A DNA stretch of 64,000 nt from Sphingobium sp. HWE2-09 (lineage in GTDB: Bacteria; Pseudomonadota; Alphaproteobacteria; Sphingomonadales; Sphingomonadaceae), in the NCBI RefSeq assembly GCF_035989265.1, contig NZ_JAYKZX010000003.1, positions 62,001 to 126,000 on the forward strand, given 5' to 3'. The notes beneath the pieces are model-generated. The model had not been told where the DNA came from. It saw only the letters and a program-made list of their open reading frames with translations, and did not search any database. This document shows, one piece after another, positions 8,739 through 16,479 of the stretch; the stretch's first letter is position 1, and the number at the start of each line of letters is the position of its first letter. Position numbers and translations under genes: made by a program.

Positions 8739-9193
8739 ATCGGGTGCTGCACGACATTGCGGTCGGGCCGTTCACGAAACAGCCAGCCGGAAAAATTGCG
8801 CCGCCATTTGCCGTCGGCGCTGCTGCGCACGTCCAGTTGGACGAAGGCGCCGGTTTCCTGCACATTTTCCCACGGCGCGCTGGTTTCGCACGCCTGCAGC
8901 CGCACGATCGCATCGCCCACGCGCACCGCTTCGCCCGGTTTCATGGTAAGGTCGCGGGTCAGGCCGTTGCGCTTGTTCAGCAGGCCGATCACCGCCGTGC
9001 GCTCCGCCATCGGTGTGCCGGGCAGCGCGCCGCCTGCCGCCGATCGGATCGGCGTGCCTTCCACCTTGACCGGTCCGGTCTGGTTACCGGCAGGCACGTC
9101 GTTCTTGCCGCACGCGGCCAGCGCCAGCGTACAGCATAACAGGGCAAGCGCAGGCTGGATCGGCGGGACTCCGCCCGCCGGACGCCGGATCAT
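8531..9193 (-). CDS. DUF2155 lipoprotein
   Basis: A 220-residue protein with a lipoprotein signal (LALAAC lipobox near residues 27-32), a conserved DUF2155 core (about 80-170: MKPGEAVRVGDAIVRLQACETSAPW, FSGWLFRERPDRNVVQHPIYDVWV) and an Ala/Pro/Ser-rich tail. Function is unknown; the family is confined to alphaproteobacteria. The ATG at 9193 overlaps the stop of the NDUFA12-like gene as ATGA, which decides this start. The low-complexity tail is encoded opposite the aat 3' end. Confidence 0.88.
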   Translation of the reverse strand: MIRRPAGGVPPIQPALALLCCTLALAACGKNDVPAGNQTGPVKVEGTPIRSAAGGALPGTPMAERTAVIGLLNKRNGLTRDLTMKPGEAVRVGDAIVRLQACETSAPWENVQETGAFVQLDVRSSADGKWRRNFSGWLFRERPDRNVVQHPIYDVWVRSCAMAWPESGPGTVKLGAKGEPVAASSPASGANASSAATPEPAASAPAPAPSVTPPVAAPSN

Positions 9194-9588
9194 GCCGCGT
9201 CGGGGCTCCACGCCTCATAATCGCCGGTCGCCTTCTGGCGCTGGCCGCCCTTTTCGAGCGCGCCGGACGGGCGATAGGCGTTGACGGTGCCGGTGGCGTT
9301 GGGGGTCGATTCCAGTTCCCAGATGCGCGGTGGCGGCAGGAAACTTTCGGGCGCACCTTCGATCGAATGATGCAGCCAGCCATGCCACTCGGCGGGTACG
9401 CGGCTGGCGTCGTTGGCGCCGTTATAGATCACCCAGCGGCGCGGTTCGCCGTTCAGGCCGACGCCGCCCTGATAATAGACATTGCCCTGATGGTCCTCGC
9501 CCACCTTGCTGCCCTTGCGGGAGGTGAAGAGCGAAGTGCCGATGGTCGCGCCATCCCACCAGGTGAAGATCTTGCCGAGGATACCCAT
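9190..9588 (-). CDS. NDUFA12-like NADH:ubiquinone oxidoreductase subunit
   Basis: A 132-residue protein starting MGILGKIFTWWDGATIGTSLFTSRKG, with the family block VYYQGGVGLNGEPRRWVIYNG and the PAEWHGWLHH motif. It is the bacterial homologue of the 17.2-kDa accessory subunit of mitochondrial complex I, located on the matrix/cytosolic arm. Genes for this subunit usually lie apart from the nuo operon, as here. It is translationally coupled to the DUF2155 gene. Reading-frame extension further upstream is not protein-like. Confidence 0.93.
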   Translation of the reverse strand: MGILGKIFTWWDGATIGTSLFTSRKGSKVGEDHQGNVYYQGGVGLNGEPRRWVIYNGANDASRVPAEWHGWLHHSIEGAPESFLPPPRIWELESTPNATGTVNAYRPSGALEKGGQRQKATGDYEAWSPDAA

Positions 9589-9638
9589 GGGCCAAGCGCT
9601 TAGCCGCTGCGACGGGCGCGGGCAAGGAGGATGTGGGG

Positions 9639-10166
9639 TTATGGCGTTGGCGCGGGGCAGAAATTGCGGTCGGTCGCGCGCTTGTCGGCAGGTACGGCGC
9701 AGCCGCCCCAGGCGATCCGGTCGCCTTCCCCGATGCCCAGTTCCGCCGCCCGTCCGCCGCGCAGTTCCAGCACCGCGGCCACCGGCACGCCCGCCGACAC
9801 CGGGATGCGCGAATAGGGCTGCGCATTGGCCTGCAGGAACGCGATCGTCCCGTCGGTATGGATGAACACCATGTCGAGCGGGATCAGCGTGTCCTTCATC
9901 CAGAAACTCGCGGTGCGCGGCGGGTCCATCGGGAACAGCATCCCGCCGTCGTCGGGCAGGCTCTTGCGGAACATCAGCCCTTTTTCCTGCTCCTGCGGCG
10001 TGGCGGCGACCTCTACGTCGAAGCGGTGCGTGGCTTTGGCCGTGCGGATGACGACTGGCAGCGTGGTGACGACCGCCTGCGTTTGCGCGGCGTTGTCGGG
10101 CGCGGGTGCCGGTTTGGAGCAGGCGGCCAGCAGGCTGAGGGCGAGGAGGGCAGGGACGCGGATCAT
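9639..10166 (-). CDS. DUF192 lipoprotein
   Basis: A 175-residue protein with a lipoprotein signal (LLAAC at about 12-16). The DUF192 core follows: VEVAATPQEQEKGLMFRKSLPDDGGMLF, ASFWMKDTLIPLDMVFIHTDGTI, VLELRGGRAAELGIGEGD. The family is envelope-located with no established biochemical role. It lies 50 bp upstream of the NDUFA12-like gene on the same strand and may share its transcript. The preceding cytochrome gene is separated by a strong hairpin. Confidence 0.88.
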   Translation of the reverse strand: MIRVPALLALSLLAACSKPAPAPDNAAQTQAVVTTLPVVIRTAKATHRFDVEVAATPQEQEKGLMFRKSLPDDGGMLFPMDPPRTASFWMKDTLIPLDMVFIHTDGTIAFLQANAQPYSRIPVSAGVPVAAVLELRGGRAAELGIGEGDRIAWGGCAVPADKRATDRNFCPAPTP

Positions 10167-10245
10167 GGCCCTGCCTAATGCGAATCATGGGGGAAGGGGA
10201 GAGGCATTATTCCCCTGCCGCTGGCGGGCGGGTTGATTGGAAACG

Positions 10246-10280
10246 ACAAAGGGCGCGGCAACCGGTGCCGCGCCCTTTGT
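10246..10280 (-). terminator. Rho-independent terminator of the cytochrome c gene
   Basis: A perfect 15-bp stem (10246-10260 with 10266-10280) with a 5-nt loop lies 20 bp after the cytochrome c stop. On the minus strand the stem ends in TTTGT and is followed by a short T-containing tract. It separates the cytochrome c transcript from the DUF192 gene. Confidence 0.8.
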
Positions 10281-10300
10281 CCTGTGCCGTTCCGCGTCGC

Positions 10301-10933
10301 TTATTCGGCGGCGTTGGCGGCCGCGTTTGCCGCCGGGGCTTCCGTCGCATTGGCGGCGTTGCCCGCTTCGGCAGCGTTCGCGCCTTCGGCGGCCGCCGGC
10401 GCAGCGTCGGCGGCGGGAAGGGGCAGGTTGGAACCCTGCGTGTTCAGCCAGGCGATGAGGTTCGCACGGTCGGCGGGGTTGCCCAGGCCTGCGAAGGTCA
10501 TCTTGGTGCCGGGCGCAAATTCACGCGGGCTTTTCAGCCAGTGGTCGAGATTGTCGAACGACCAATTGCCACCCTTGCTCTTGAGCGCGTCGGAGAAGGC
10601 GAAGCCGCCCTTGCCCTGGCCGATGCCTTCGCCGACCGTGGCGTAGAGATTGGGACCGATGCCGTTGGCGCCGCCCTGGTTCACGGTATGGCAGGCGGCG
10701 CATTTCGCGAACACCTTTTCACCGGCCGCGACGTCGGCGGTGGCGAGCAGCGTGTTGAGGCCGGGGCCGGTATCGCCGCCCGCTGCGCCTTCGGCTTCGA
10801 CGCCTTCGATCGCATAGCCCATCTTCTCGGGCCGTTCGTCGTGAAAATATTTGGAACTGACGATCGCGCCACCGAGCGCGATGATCCCCGCGAACAACGC
10901 CCAGCCCGCCACGGTATTGAAACGATCGCCCAT
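10301..10933 (-). CDS. Membrane-anchored class I cytochrome c
   Basis: A 210-residue protein with an uncleaved N-terminal anchor (residues 8-27, VAGWALFAGIIALGGAIVSS), a linker, and a cytochrome c domain (about 65-170). The haem motif is CAACH and the distal Met ligand lies in GTKMTFAGL. It resembles the CycM/c552 carriers that link the bc1 complex to cytochrome oxidase. The final 45 residues are almost entirely Ala, Asn and Glu, an unusual low-complexity tail. The ATG at 10933 follows AAGGGAAAT on the minus strand. Confidence 0.93.
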   Translation of the reverse strand: MGDRFNTVAGWALFAGIIALGGAIVSSKYFHDERPEKMGYAIEGVEAEGAAGGDTGPGLNTLLATADVAAGEKVFAKCAACHTVNQGGANGIGPNLYATVGEGIGQGKGGFAFSDALKSKGGNWSFDNLDHWLKSPREFAPGTKMTFAGLGNPADRANLIAWLNTQGSNLPLPAADAAPAAAEGANAAEAGNAANATEAPAANAAANAAE

Positions 10934-11118
10934 TTCGCTCGATTTCCCTTGCGCTTCTGTTCTGGCGGCTGTCTTCCGCGCCCCCTCTTGTGCGCTGCCA
11001 TAATGGCGGACACGCCACCATGCAACCCGCGTTGGCGCGGTAAATCGTCCCTTATATGCGCCAAGTCCTTGGCGACGCTTGCGTGGGGAAGGGCGAAACC
11101 TTAAGCGCGCAGCCACAT

Positions 11119-12009
11119 ATGGACCATTTTCCCGCTCCCGCCCGCGCCATCGTCGCGGACCTTACCGCCAAGGCCGCGCGCGATCCCGACCGCGCCGTCG
11201 CCTATCAGGGCGCGCCCGGCGCCAATTCGCATCTGGCAGCGCTCGGCTATGCGCCCGATTGCGTGCCTTTGCCCTGTTTCGCGTTCGAGGATGCAATCGA
11301 CGCCGTGCGTAACGGACAGGCGGCACGGGCGATCATTCCCATCGAAAACAGCCTGCACGGGCGCGTGGCGGACATGCATTTCCTGCTGCCCGAATCGGGC
11401 CTGGCGGTGATCGACGAATATTTCCTGCGCATCCGCCACTGCCTGATGGCGCCAGACAACAGTCCGGTGAAGAGCGCGATCAGCCATCCCCAGGCGCTGG
11501 GCCAGTGCCGCCATTATCTGCGCGAGCGCGGCATCCAGCCGGTCGCCTATGCCGACACGGCGGGCGCGGCGGCGCTGGTTGCGGAAACGCGCACGCCCGG
11601 CGAAGGGGCGATCGCGCCCTATCTGGCGGCGGAACTTTACGGCCTGCGCCTGATCGCGGAGAATATCGAGGATAGCGACGATAATATGACGCGCTTCCTG
11701 GTGCTGGCGCGCGACCCGAAAATGCCGGTCGCCAATGTCGGGCCGGTCATGACGACCTTCCTGTTCGAAGTGAAGAATGTGCCCGCCGCCTTGTATAAGG
11801 CGATGGGCGGCTTTGCGACCAACGGGGTCAACATGACCAAGCTGGAAAGCTATCAGCGCGGCGCCAGCTTCGCCGCGACCGAGTTTTTCTGCGATATCGA
11901 AGGGATGCCGGGCGATCCGGCGGTGGACCGGGCCTTGGCCGAACTGGAATTCCACACCAAATGGGTGCGGCAGTTGGGCAGCTATCGCCAGGCGCGGCCA
12001 CGAACCTAG
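11119..12009 (+). CDS. pheA: Prephenate dehydratase
   Basis: The enzyme converts prephenate to phenylpyruvate in phenylalanine synthesis. The 296-residue monofunctional protein starts MDHFPAPARA and shows AVAYQGAPGANSHLA, IPIENSLHGRV and the catalytic NMTRFLVL (TRF) motif. A C-terminal ACT domain (about 205-290) follows with the Phe-binding region MTKLESYQ in place of the canonical ESRP. There is no chorismate mutase domain. An in-frame GTG/ATG extension is possible but lacks homologous-looking sequence. It is divergent from the cytochrome c gene (185 bp). Confidence 0.95.
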   Translation: MDHFPAPARAIVADLTAKAARDPDRAVAYQGAPGANSHLAALGYAPDCVPLPCFAFEDAIDAVRNGQAARAIIPIENSLHGRVADMHFLLPESGLAVIDEYFLRIRHCLMAPDNSPVKSAISHPQALGQCRHYLRERGIQPVAYADTAGAAALVAETRTPGEGAIAPYLAAELYGLRLIAENIEDSDDNMTRFLVLARDPKMPVANVGPVMTTFLFEVKNVPAALYKAMGGFATNGVNMTKLESYQRGASFAATEFFCDIEGMPGDPAVDRALAELEFHTKWVRQLGSYRQARPRT

Positions 12010-12015
12010 GCGAGG

Positions 12016-12081
12016 GTTCCCCGGCGAAGGCCGGGGTCCAGTCATGACGCTGGAACTGGACCCCGGCCTTCGCCGGGGAAC
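12016..12081. repeat. REP-like inverted repeat, family A copy 2
   Basis: Two perfect 26-nt arms (12016-12041 and 12056-12081) around a 14-nt loop. The arms are base-for-base identical to those at 4798-4863, with a different loop. It begins 6 bp after the prephenate dehydratase stop, so it may double as a transcript-end hairpin. Confidence 0.93.
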
Positions 12082-12143
12082 GGCGTGCCGCACAGTTACG
12101 TCTTCCGCTTTCCCAGCGGCCTAACCGCGCCTATAGCGCCCCC

Positions 12144-12872
12144 ATGGTCGCAGCCATCATCCTGTCCGCTCTTGCGATGAGCGCCATCGTCGGCGTGCGC
12201 TATCTGCTCGCGAGCGGCGGCTTTGCGCTGGCGACGCGGATTCGGCAGCCGGGTCTGTATCGCGGGCTGGAAAAGCAGATGGGGCGGGAAATCGCCTGGT
12301 CGCTGGCGTCCGCGCTGATCTATGGCGTACCCGCCGGGATCGTCGCCTGGGGCTGGCAGCAGCGGGGGTGGACGCGCATCTATAGCGACGTGCACGCCTT
12401 GCCGCTCTGGTATCTGCCAGTGTCGGTGCTGTTCTATCTGGCCGCGCATGACACATGGTTCTACTGGACGCATCGCTGGATGCACCGGCCCAAATTGTTC
12501 CGGGTCGCCCATGTCGTGCATCATGCCAGTCGCCCGCCGACCGCCTGGGCGGCGATGAGCTTTCATCCGTGGGAGGCGGTGACCGGCGCGGTGGTGATAC
12601 CGGCGCTGGTGTTCCTGATTCCGATCCATGTCGGCGCTCTGGGCGTCGTGCTGACGATCATGACGATCATGGGCGTCAGCAATCATATGGGGTGGGAGAT
12701 GTTTCCGCGCTGGCTGGTGCGCGGGCCATTGGGCGGATGGCTGATCACGGCCACCCATCATCAGCGGCATCACGACCTCTATAATTGCAATTACGGCCTG
12801 TATTTTCGCGTCTGGGACCGGTTGTGCGGCACCGACAGGGGACTGGGCGATTTCAGGAAGGCGTCGGTTTGA
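12144..12872 (+). CDS. Fatty-acid hydroxylase / sterol desaturase superfamily membrane enzyme
   Basis: A 242-residue integral membrane di-iron enzyme. The histidine clusters of the superfamily are visible: HDTWFYWTHRWMH, VAHVVHHASR and TATHHQRHH. About four hydrophobic segments surround them (residues 2-25, 52-70, 92-104, 150-178). The family hydroxylates or desaturates lipids, sterols or carotenoids; the substrate here is unknown. Its stop overlaps the TTG start of the DUF2141 gene, which implies joint expression. Confidence 0.9.
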   Translation: MVAAIILSALAMSAIVGVRYLLASGGFALATRIRQPGLYRGLEKQMGREIAWSLASALIYGVPAGIVAWGWQQRGWTRIYSDVHALPLWYLPVSVLFYLAAHDTWFYWTHRWMHRPKLFRVAHVVHHASRPPTAWAAMSFHPWEAVTGAVVIPALVFLIPIHVGALGVVLTIMTIMGVSNHMGWEMFPRWLVRGPLGGWLITATHHQRHHDLYNCNYGLYFRVWDRLCGTDRGLGDFRKASV

Positions 12873-13302
12873 AACGCTATGGGTTGATGATGGCCATGAC
12901 GATTGCATTGACGGGCGCGGCCCCCCCGGTCAGCCGCAGGCGCTGACCATGGTGCTGCAGGGGCTGCGCTCCACCAAGGGGCAGATATTGGTATGCGTGA
13001 CGCGGCAGGCGGCGCATTTTCCCGATTGCACCAAAGACCCGGACAAGCATCATCTGGCGGTGGCCGCGAAGAACGGACCGGTATCGGTGGGCGCGCTGAC
13101 GCCGGGCGATTATGCGATCGCGGTCGTCCATGACGAAAATGGCAATGGCAAGCTGGACACGTTTGCCGGGATTCCGCGCGAAGGGGTCGGCTTTTCGCGC
13201 AATCCGGTGCTGCGCTTCGGCGCGCCCAGCTTTGCGTCGGCCAGTTTTACCGTCGCGGGTGCGCCCGTGGAGCAGGTCATAAAACTCAAATATTTCCTCT
13301 GA
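12869..13302 (+). pseudogene. DUF2141 periplasmic protein, frame-shifted at a C7 tract
   Basis: The mature DUF2141 domain is intact in one frame (from about 12928: VLQGLRSTKGQILVCVTRQ, GDYAIAVVHDENGNGKLDT, PREGVGFSRNP). Its signal peptide lies in another frame, from a TTG at 12869 that overlaps the hydroxylase stop (KRYGLMMAMTIALTGAA). That frame stops at 12944. One extra C in the run at 12921-12927 would join the two into a 144-residue exported protein. The alternative ATG at 12949 would give a 117-residue product with no signal. Whether this is a sequence error, a slippage switch or a real mutation cannot be decided here. Confidence 0.8.
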
Positions 13303-13361
13303 AAAGCGGAGGGCGGAACCGGAAACGGCTTCGAAACATTCTACGCTCCAGACGCACATTT

Positions 13362-14225
13362 ATGAACGGGGCCATCATGCAATATTTCCGCAGCCGACTG
13401 GTCGCGACCCTGGTCGCGGCCCTGCCTCTCGTCGCGCCCGCCATGGCGCAGGAAGAAGAGCAGCACAGCACTTTGACGGTGGGCGTCGGCGCGGCCGTGA
13501 TCCCCAGCTATGAAGGGTCCGACGATTATCGCGTGCTGCCGATCGCGCAGGCGCGCGGCAAGGTGCACGACATCGCCTTCTGGACGCGCGGCACGGCGCT
13601 GTATGTCGACGTAATCCCCGATCCGACCGGTACCGGCGTCGATTTCGAGCTTGGCCCGGTGGTCAATGTCCGTCTGGACCGCACCAGCCGTAAGAATATC
13701 AAGGACGACGCCGTCCGGTTGCTGGGCAAGCGCGACGTCGCCGTCGAGGTCGGTGGTTTCGTCGGCGTCGGCAAGACCGGCGTCATCACCAGCGATTACG
13801 ACAATCTGTCGGCGCGGGTCGCGGTGACCAAGGATGTCGCGGGCGCGCATGGCGGCTATGTCATCACGCCGACGATCGAATATTTCACGCCGCTCTCGAT
13901 GACGACCTTCGTGGGCCTGAGCGCATCGGCGGATTATGTCGGCAAGAAATATGGCCGCTATTATTATGACATCACGCCGCAGGAAAGCCTGGCGAGCGGG
14001 CTGGACATCTATGACCGGGCCGGGCGCGGCTCGGGTTTCAAGCGGATGAGTGTCAACCTGTCGGCGGGCAAATCGCTGTCGGGCGATCTGCGCAAGGGCT
14101 GGGCCGTGTTCGGCGTCGCGGGCTATTCGCGCATGTTGGGCAAATATGCCGATTCGCCGATCGTGGCGGATGTCGGATCGCGCAACCAGTGGGTCGGCGC
14201 GATCGGGGTCGGCTATACCTTCTGA
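13362..14225 (+). CDS. MipA/OmpV-family outer-membrane protein
   Basis: A 287-residue beta-barrel protein with a signal peptide ending APAMAQ (about residue 29). The MipA/OmpV pattern follows: TVGVGAAVIPSYEGSDDYRVLPI near the mature N-terminus and a terminal aromatic residue (VGYTF). Family members sit in the outer membrane; MipA scaffolds murein enzymes and OmpV is an adhesin/porin. The start may be the ATG at 13377 (MQYFRSRL) instead of 13362. It stands alone, with its own leader after the DUF2141 gene. Confidence 0.9.
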   Translation: MNGAIMQYFRSRLVATLVAALPLVAPAMAQEEEQHSTLTVGVGAAVIPSYEGSDDYRVLPIAQARGKVHDIAFWTRGTALYVDVIPDPTGTGVDFELGPVVNVRLDRTSRKNIKDDAVRLLGKRDVAVEVGGFVGVGKTGVITSDYDNLSARVAVTKDVAGAHGGYVITPTIEYFTPLSMTTFVGLSASADYVGKKYGRYYYDITPQESLASGLDIYDRAGRGSGFKRMSVNLSAGKSLSGDLRKGWAVFGVAGYSRMLGKYADSPIVADVGSRNQWVGAIGVGYTF

Positions 14226-14312
14226 CCGGTCAACTTGCGCCGGAGGGGTGACGCCCCACATAAGGCGCGGTATGACGGCGGCGCGTGACCGCATGGACAG
14301 GAGATTATAAGC

Positions 14313-15224
14313 GTGGCGACCCTGGGATTGAGCGAGGCCGACAAGGCAGCGGTGGAGACGTTTCGCCAGGATGTGGTGGAGCCTTCCCGCACGCAGTTGG
14401 TGATCGTCGATTTCTGGGCCGAATGGTGCGGGCCATGCAAGCAACTGACCCCGATCATCGAGAAGGTCTGCGCCGATTATGCGGCCAAGGGCGTCAAGCT
14501 GGTGAAGGTCAATGTCGATGAGAATGGCTTCATCGCCAGCCAGTTCCGGGTGCAATCGATCCCGACCGTCTATGCCGTGTTTCAGGGCCAGCCGGTCGCC
14601 GACCTCTCCCAGGCGCGGACCGAAGGGCAGCTGAAACAATATCTCGACCAGCTGCTGTCGCAATTGCCGATCGAATCCGACGAAAAGGCGCAGTTGCAGG
14701 AAATCGCGCCGCTGATCGCCATGGGCGAAGAGGTGCTGGCGGAGGGCGACGCGGAGCGGGCGCTGGAAATCTTCGCGCAGATTGCAGAAATGACGCCGGA
14801 CAATGTCGAGGTCGTCTCCGGCCAGGCGCGCGCCCTGGTGGCGTTGGGACGGCTGGATGAGGCGGAAGCCACGCTGGACGCCTTGCCCGCCGATGTCGCC
14901 AAACATGTCGCCATCGATCAGGCGCGCGCGGCGATCGCGCTGGCGCGGGATGTGAAGCCGGTGGCCGACCTGTCAGGCGTGCAGGCGAAGGTGGATGCCG
15001 ATCCTGACGATCATGAGGCGCGGTTCGAACTGGCCGGCGGCCTGATGGCCAATGGCGACCGGGATGGCGCGGCCGACGCGCTGCTGGAAAGCGTGCGGCG
15101 CGACCGGACGTGGAATGACGGGGCGGCGCGGGCGCAGTTGCTGACCATCTTCGACGCGGTGGGTCTGGAAGATCCGTGGGTGTCGGCGCAGCGGCGCAAG
15201 CTGTCGCAGATCCTGTTCTCGTAA
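14313..15224 (+). CDS. Thioredoxin-TPR co-chaperone (CnoX/YbbN-like)
   Basis: A 303-residue protein with an N-terminal thioredoxin domain (about 10-115) that retains the active site WCGPCK, followed by TPR-like helices (about 125-300: QARALVALGRLDEAEATLDAL, FELAGGLMANGDRDGAADALL). This is the CnoX/YbbN architecture, a holdase that protects proteins from oxidation and works with GroEL/DnaK. Alphaproteobacterial members keep the CXXC. The GTG start has AGGAG upstream. The Lon-N and Trm112-like genes follow within 5 bp, forming an operon. Confidence 0.92.
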   Translation: MATLGLSEADKAAVETFRQDVVEPSRTQLVIVDFWAEWCGPCKQLTPIIEKVCADYAAKGVKLVKVNVDENGFIASQFRVQSIPTVYAVFQGQPVADLSQARTEGQLKQYLDQLLSQLPIESDEKAQLQEIAPLIAMGEEVLAEGDAERALEIFAQIAEMTPDNVEVVSGQARALVALGRLDEAEATLDALPADVAKHVAIDQARAAIALARDVKPVADLSGVQAKVDADPDDHEARFELAGGLMANGDRDGAADALLESVRRDRTWNDGAARAQLLTIFDAVGLEDPWVSAQRRKLSQILFS

Positions 15225-15229
15225 CCCTT

Positions 15230-15844
15230 ATGCCGCTTGCACGCGTCTCCATCTTCCCCCTGCCCGGCGCGTTGCTGCTGCCGGGGATGGACCTGCCGTT
15301 GCATATTTTCGAGCCGCGCTATCGCGCCTTGATCCACGATGCGATGGCGCGCGACCGGCGGATCGGCATGATCCAGCCGCGCGGGGTGGGTCCGGTGCCG
15401 CCGTTGTTCGACATGGGATGCCTGGGCCATGTCAGCCATATCGAGGCGCTGGACGACGGGCGGTTCAATATCGTGCTGACGGGCTTGGCCCGTTTCCGGC
15501 TGGTGCGCGAACTGGATGTCGCGACCCAGTTCCGCCAGGTCGAGGCCGATGTCGAACAGGCGCCGCAGGAGGATGAATTTCTGCACGCGGTCGAACGCGC
15601 GGCGCTGGAGCAGGAATCGCGGCGGTTCGCCGATATATTGGGCTATGTCGTGGACTGGACCGCGGTGTCGCGTCTGGACGACACGGCGCTGGTCAACGGC
15701 ATCGCCCAGATCGTGCCGTTCGACCCGGCGGCCAAGCAGACCTTGCTGGAGGCGGACAGCCTGTCCGAACGGTCGGAACGCATCATTCAGTTGATGCAGA
15801 TCGTCGGCCGGATCGAGCGCGACGGCAGCGCGACGATGCAATGA
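15230..15844 (+). CDS. Lon-N (LON substrate-binding) domain protein
   Basis: A 204-residue protein consisting of the PUA-like substrate-binding domain of Lon without ATPase or protease domains: VSIFPLPGALLLPGMDLPLHIFEPRYRAL and RFNIVLTGLARFRLVRE are diagnostic. The C-terminal half is helical. Its function is unknown; it may bind unfolded segments. The ATG lies 5 bp after the CnoX-like stop, and its own stop overlaps the next gene as ATGA. Confidence 0.92.
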   Translation: MPLARVSIFPLPGALLLPGMDLPLHIFEPRYRALIHDAMARDRRIGMIQPRGVGPVPPLFDMGCLGHVSHIEALDDGRFNIVLTGLARFRLVRELDVATQFRQVEADVEQAPQEDEFLHAVERAALEQESRRFADILGYVVDWTAVSRLDDTALVNGIAQIVPFDPAAKQTLLEADSLSERSERIIQLMQIVGRIERDGSATMQ

Positions 15845-16038
15845 ACAGGGCAATGAACGACGTGTCCGCGCCCATCGATCCCTGGCTGCTGGCGAAACTC
15901 GTCTGCCCAGTGACGCGCACGCCGCTGCGCTGGGACGCGGCGCGTAGCGGGCTGGTGTCGGATGCGGCGGGGCTGGTGTTCCCGGTGCGCGATGGCGTGC
16001 CGGTGCTGGTGGTGCGGGACGCTGTGGCGCTTACTTAA
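15841..16038 (+). CDS. Trm112-family small protein
   Basis: A 65-residue protein with the Trm112 core LLAKLVCPVTRTPLRWD and AGLVFPVRDGVPVLV. Bacterial members are often called UPF0434/YcaR; eukaryotic Trm112 activates methyltransferases. Only one Cys of the usual zinc pair is present (CPVTRTPL), which is common in bacterial versions. It is coupled to the Lon-N gene by an ATGA overlap. The last 8 bp overlap the 3' end of the convergent RidA gene. Confidence 0.88.
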   Translation: MNRAMNDVSAPIDPWLLAKLVCPVTRTPLRWDAARSGLVSDAAGLVFPVRDGVPVLVVRDAVALT

Positions 16039-16462
16039 ACGCTGCGATGCACTCCACTTCCAACGGCGCGCCAAGCGCCAGGCCGTCCGTCCCAAAGGCG
16101 CTACGGGCGGGCAGGCGATGGCCGTCGAAATAGGGCAGGTAAGCGGCGTTGAACCGGGGCCAGTCAGCCATGTCGTCCAGCATCACCGTACATTTGACGA
16201 CATCGCCAAAGCCCAGGCCATTGTCCTTCAATATCTTCCCGATCGCGTCCATCGCGCCTTTCACCGCCGCGTCGAAGCCGTCTCTATGCCTGTCCATGCC
16301 CTGCGGCACCTGGCCGATCTGGCCGGACAGGAAAAGCATATTGCCCGCCCGCACCGCGGGGGAGAAGGGCAGCTTGGCGGGCATCGCCTGGGGGGCGGGG
16401 GCAGGCTGGGCGAGTGCTGGCGTAGCGCTCATCAGCGCAATGGCGGCGAGAAGGCGGTGCAT
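16031..16462 (-). CDS. Exported RidA-family enamine/imine deaminase
   Basis: RidA proteins hydrolyse reactive enamines and imines released by PLP enzymes. This 143-residue copy has a Sec-type signal (MHRLLAAIALMSATPALAQ), so it is probably periplasmic, unlike canonical cytosolic RidA. The core shows LFLSGQIGQVPQG, LPARSAFG with the substrate-binding Arg (Arg120) and a terminal EVECIAAF carrying the conserved Glu (Glu136). It lies 17 bp downstream of the Tat-exported PLP enzyme on the same strand, so a shared pathway is likely. Confidence 0.92.
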   Translation of the reverse strand: MHRLLAAIALMSATPALAQPAPAPQAMPAKLPFSPAVRAGNMLFLSGQIGQVPQGMDRHRDGFDAAVKGAMDAIGKILKDNGLGFGDVVKCTVMLDDMADWPRFNAAYLPYFDGHRLPARSAFGTDGLALGAPLEVECIAAFK

Positions 16463-16479
16463 CGAGTATCTCCCAGGGA

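Noticed and set aside
9589..10188. Upstream extension of the NDUFA12-like frame into the DUF192 gene
   Set aside because: The extension is Arg/Pro-rich and overlaps a well-supported lipoprotein gene in another frame. The ATG at 9588 gives the family-typical N-terminus.
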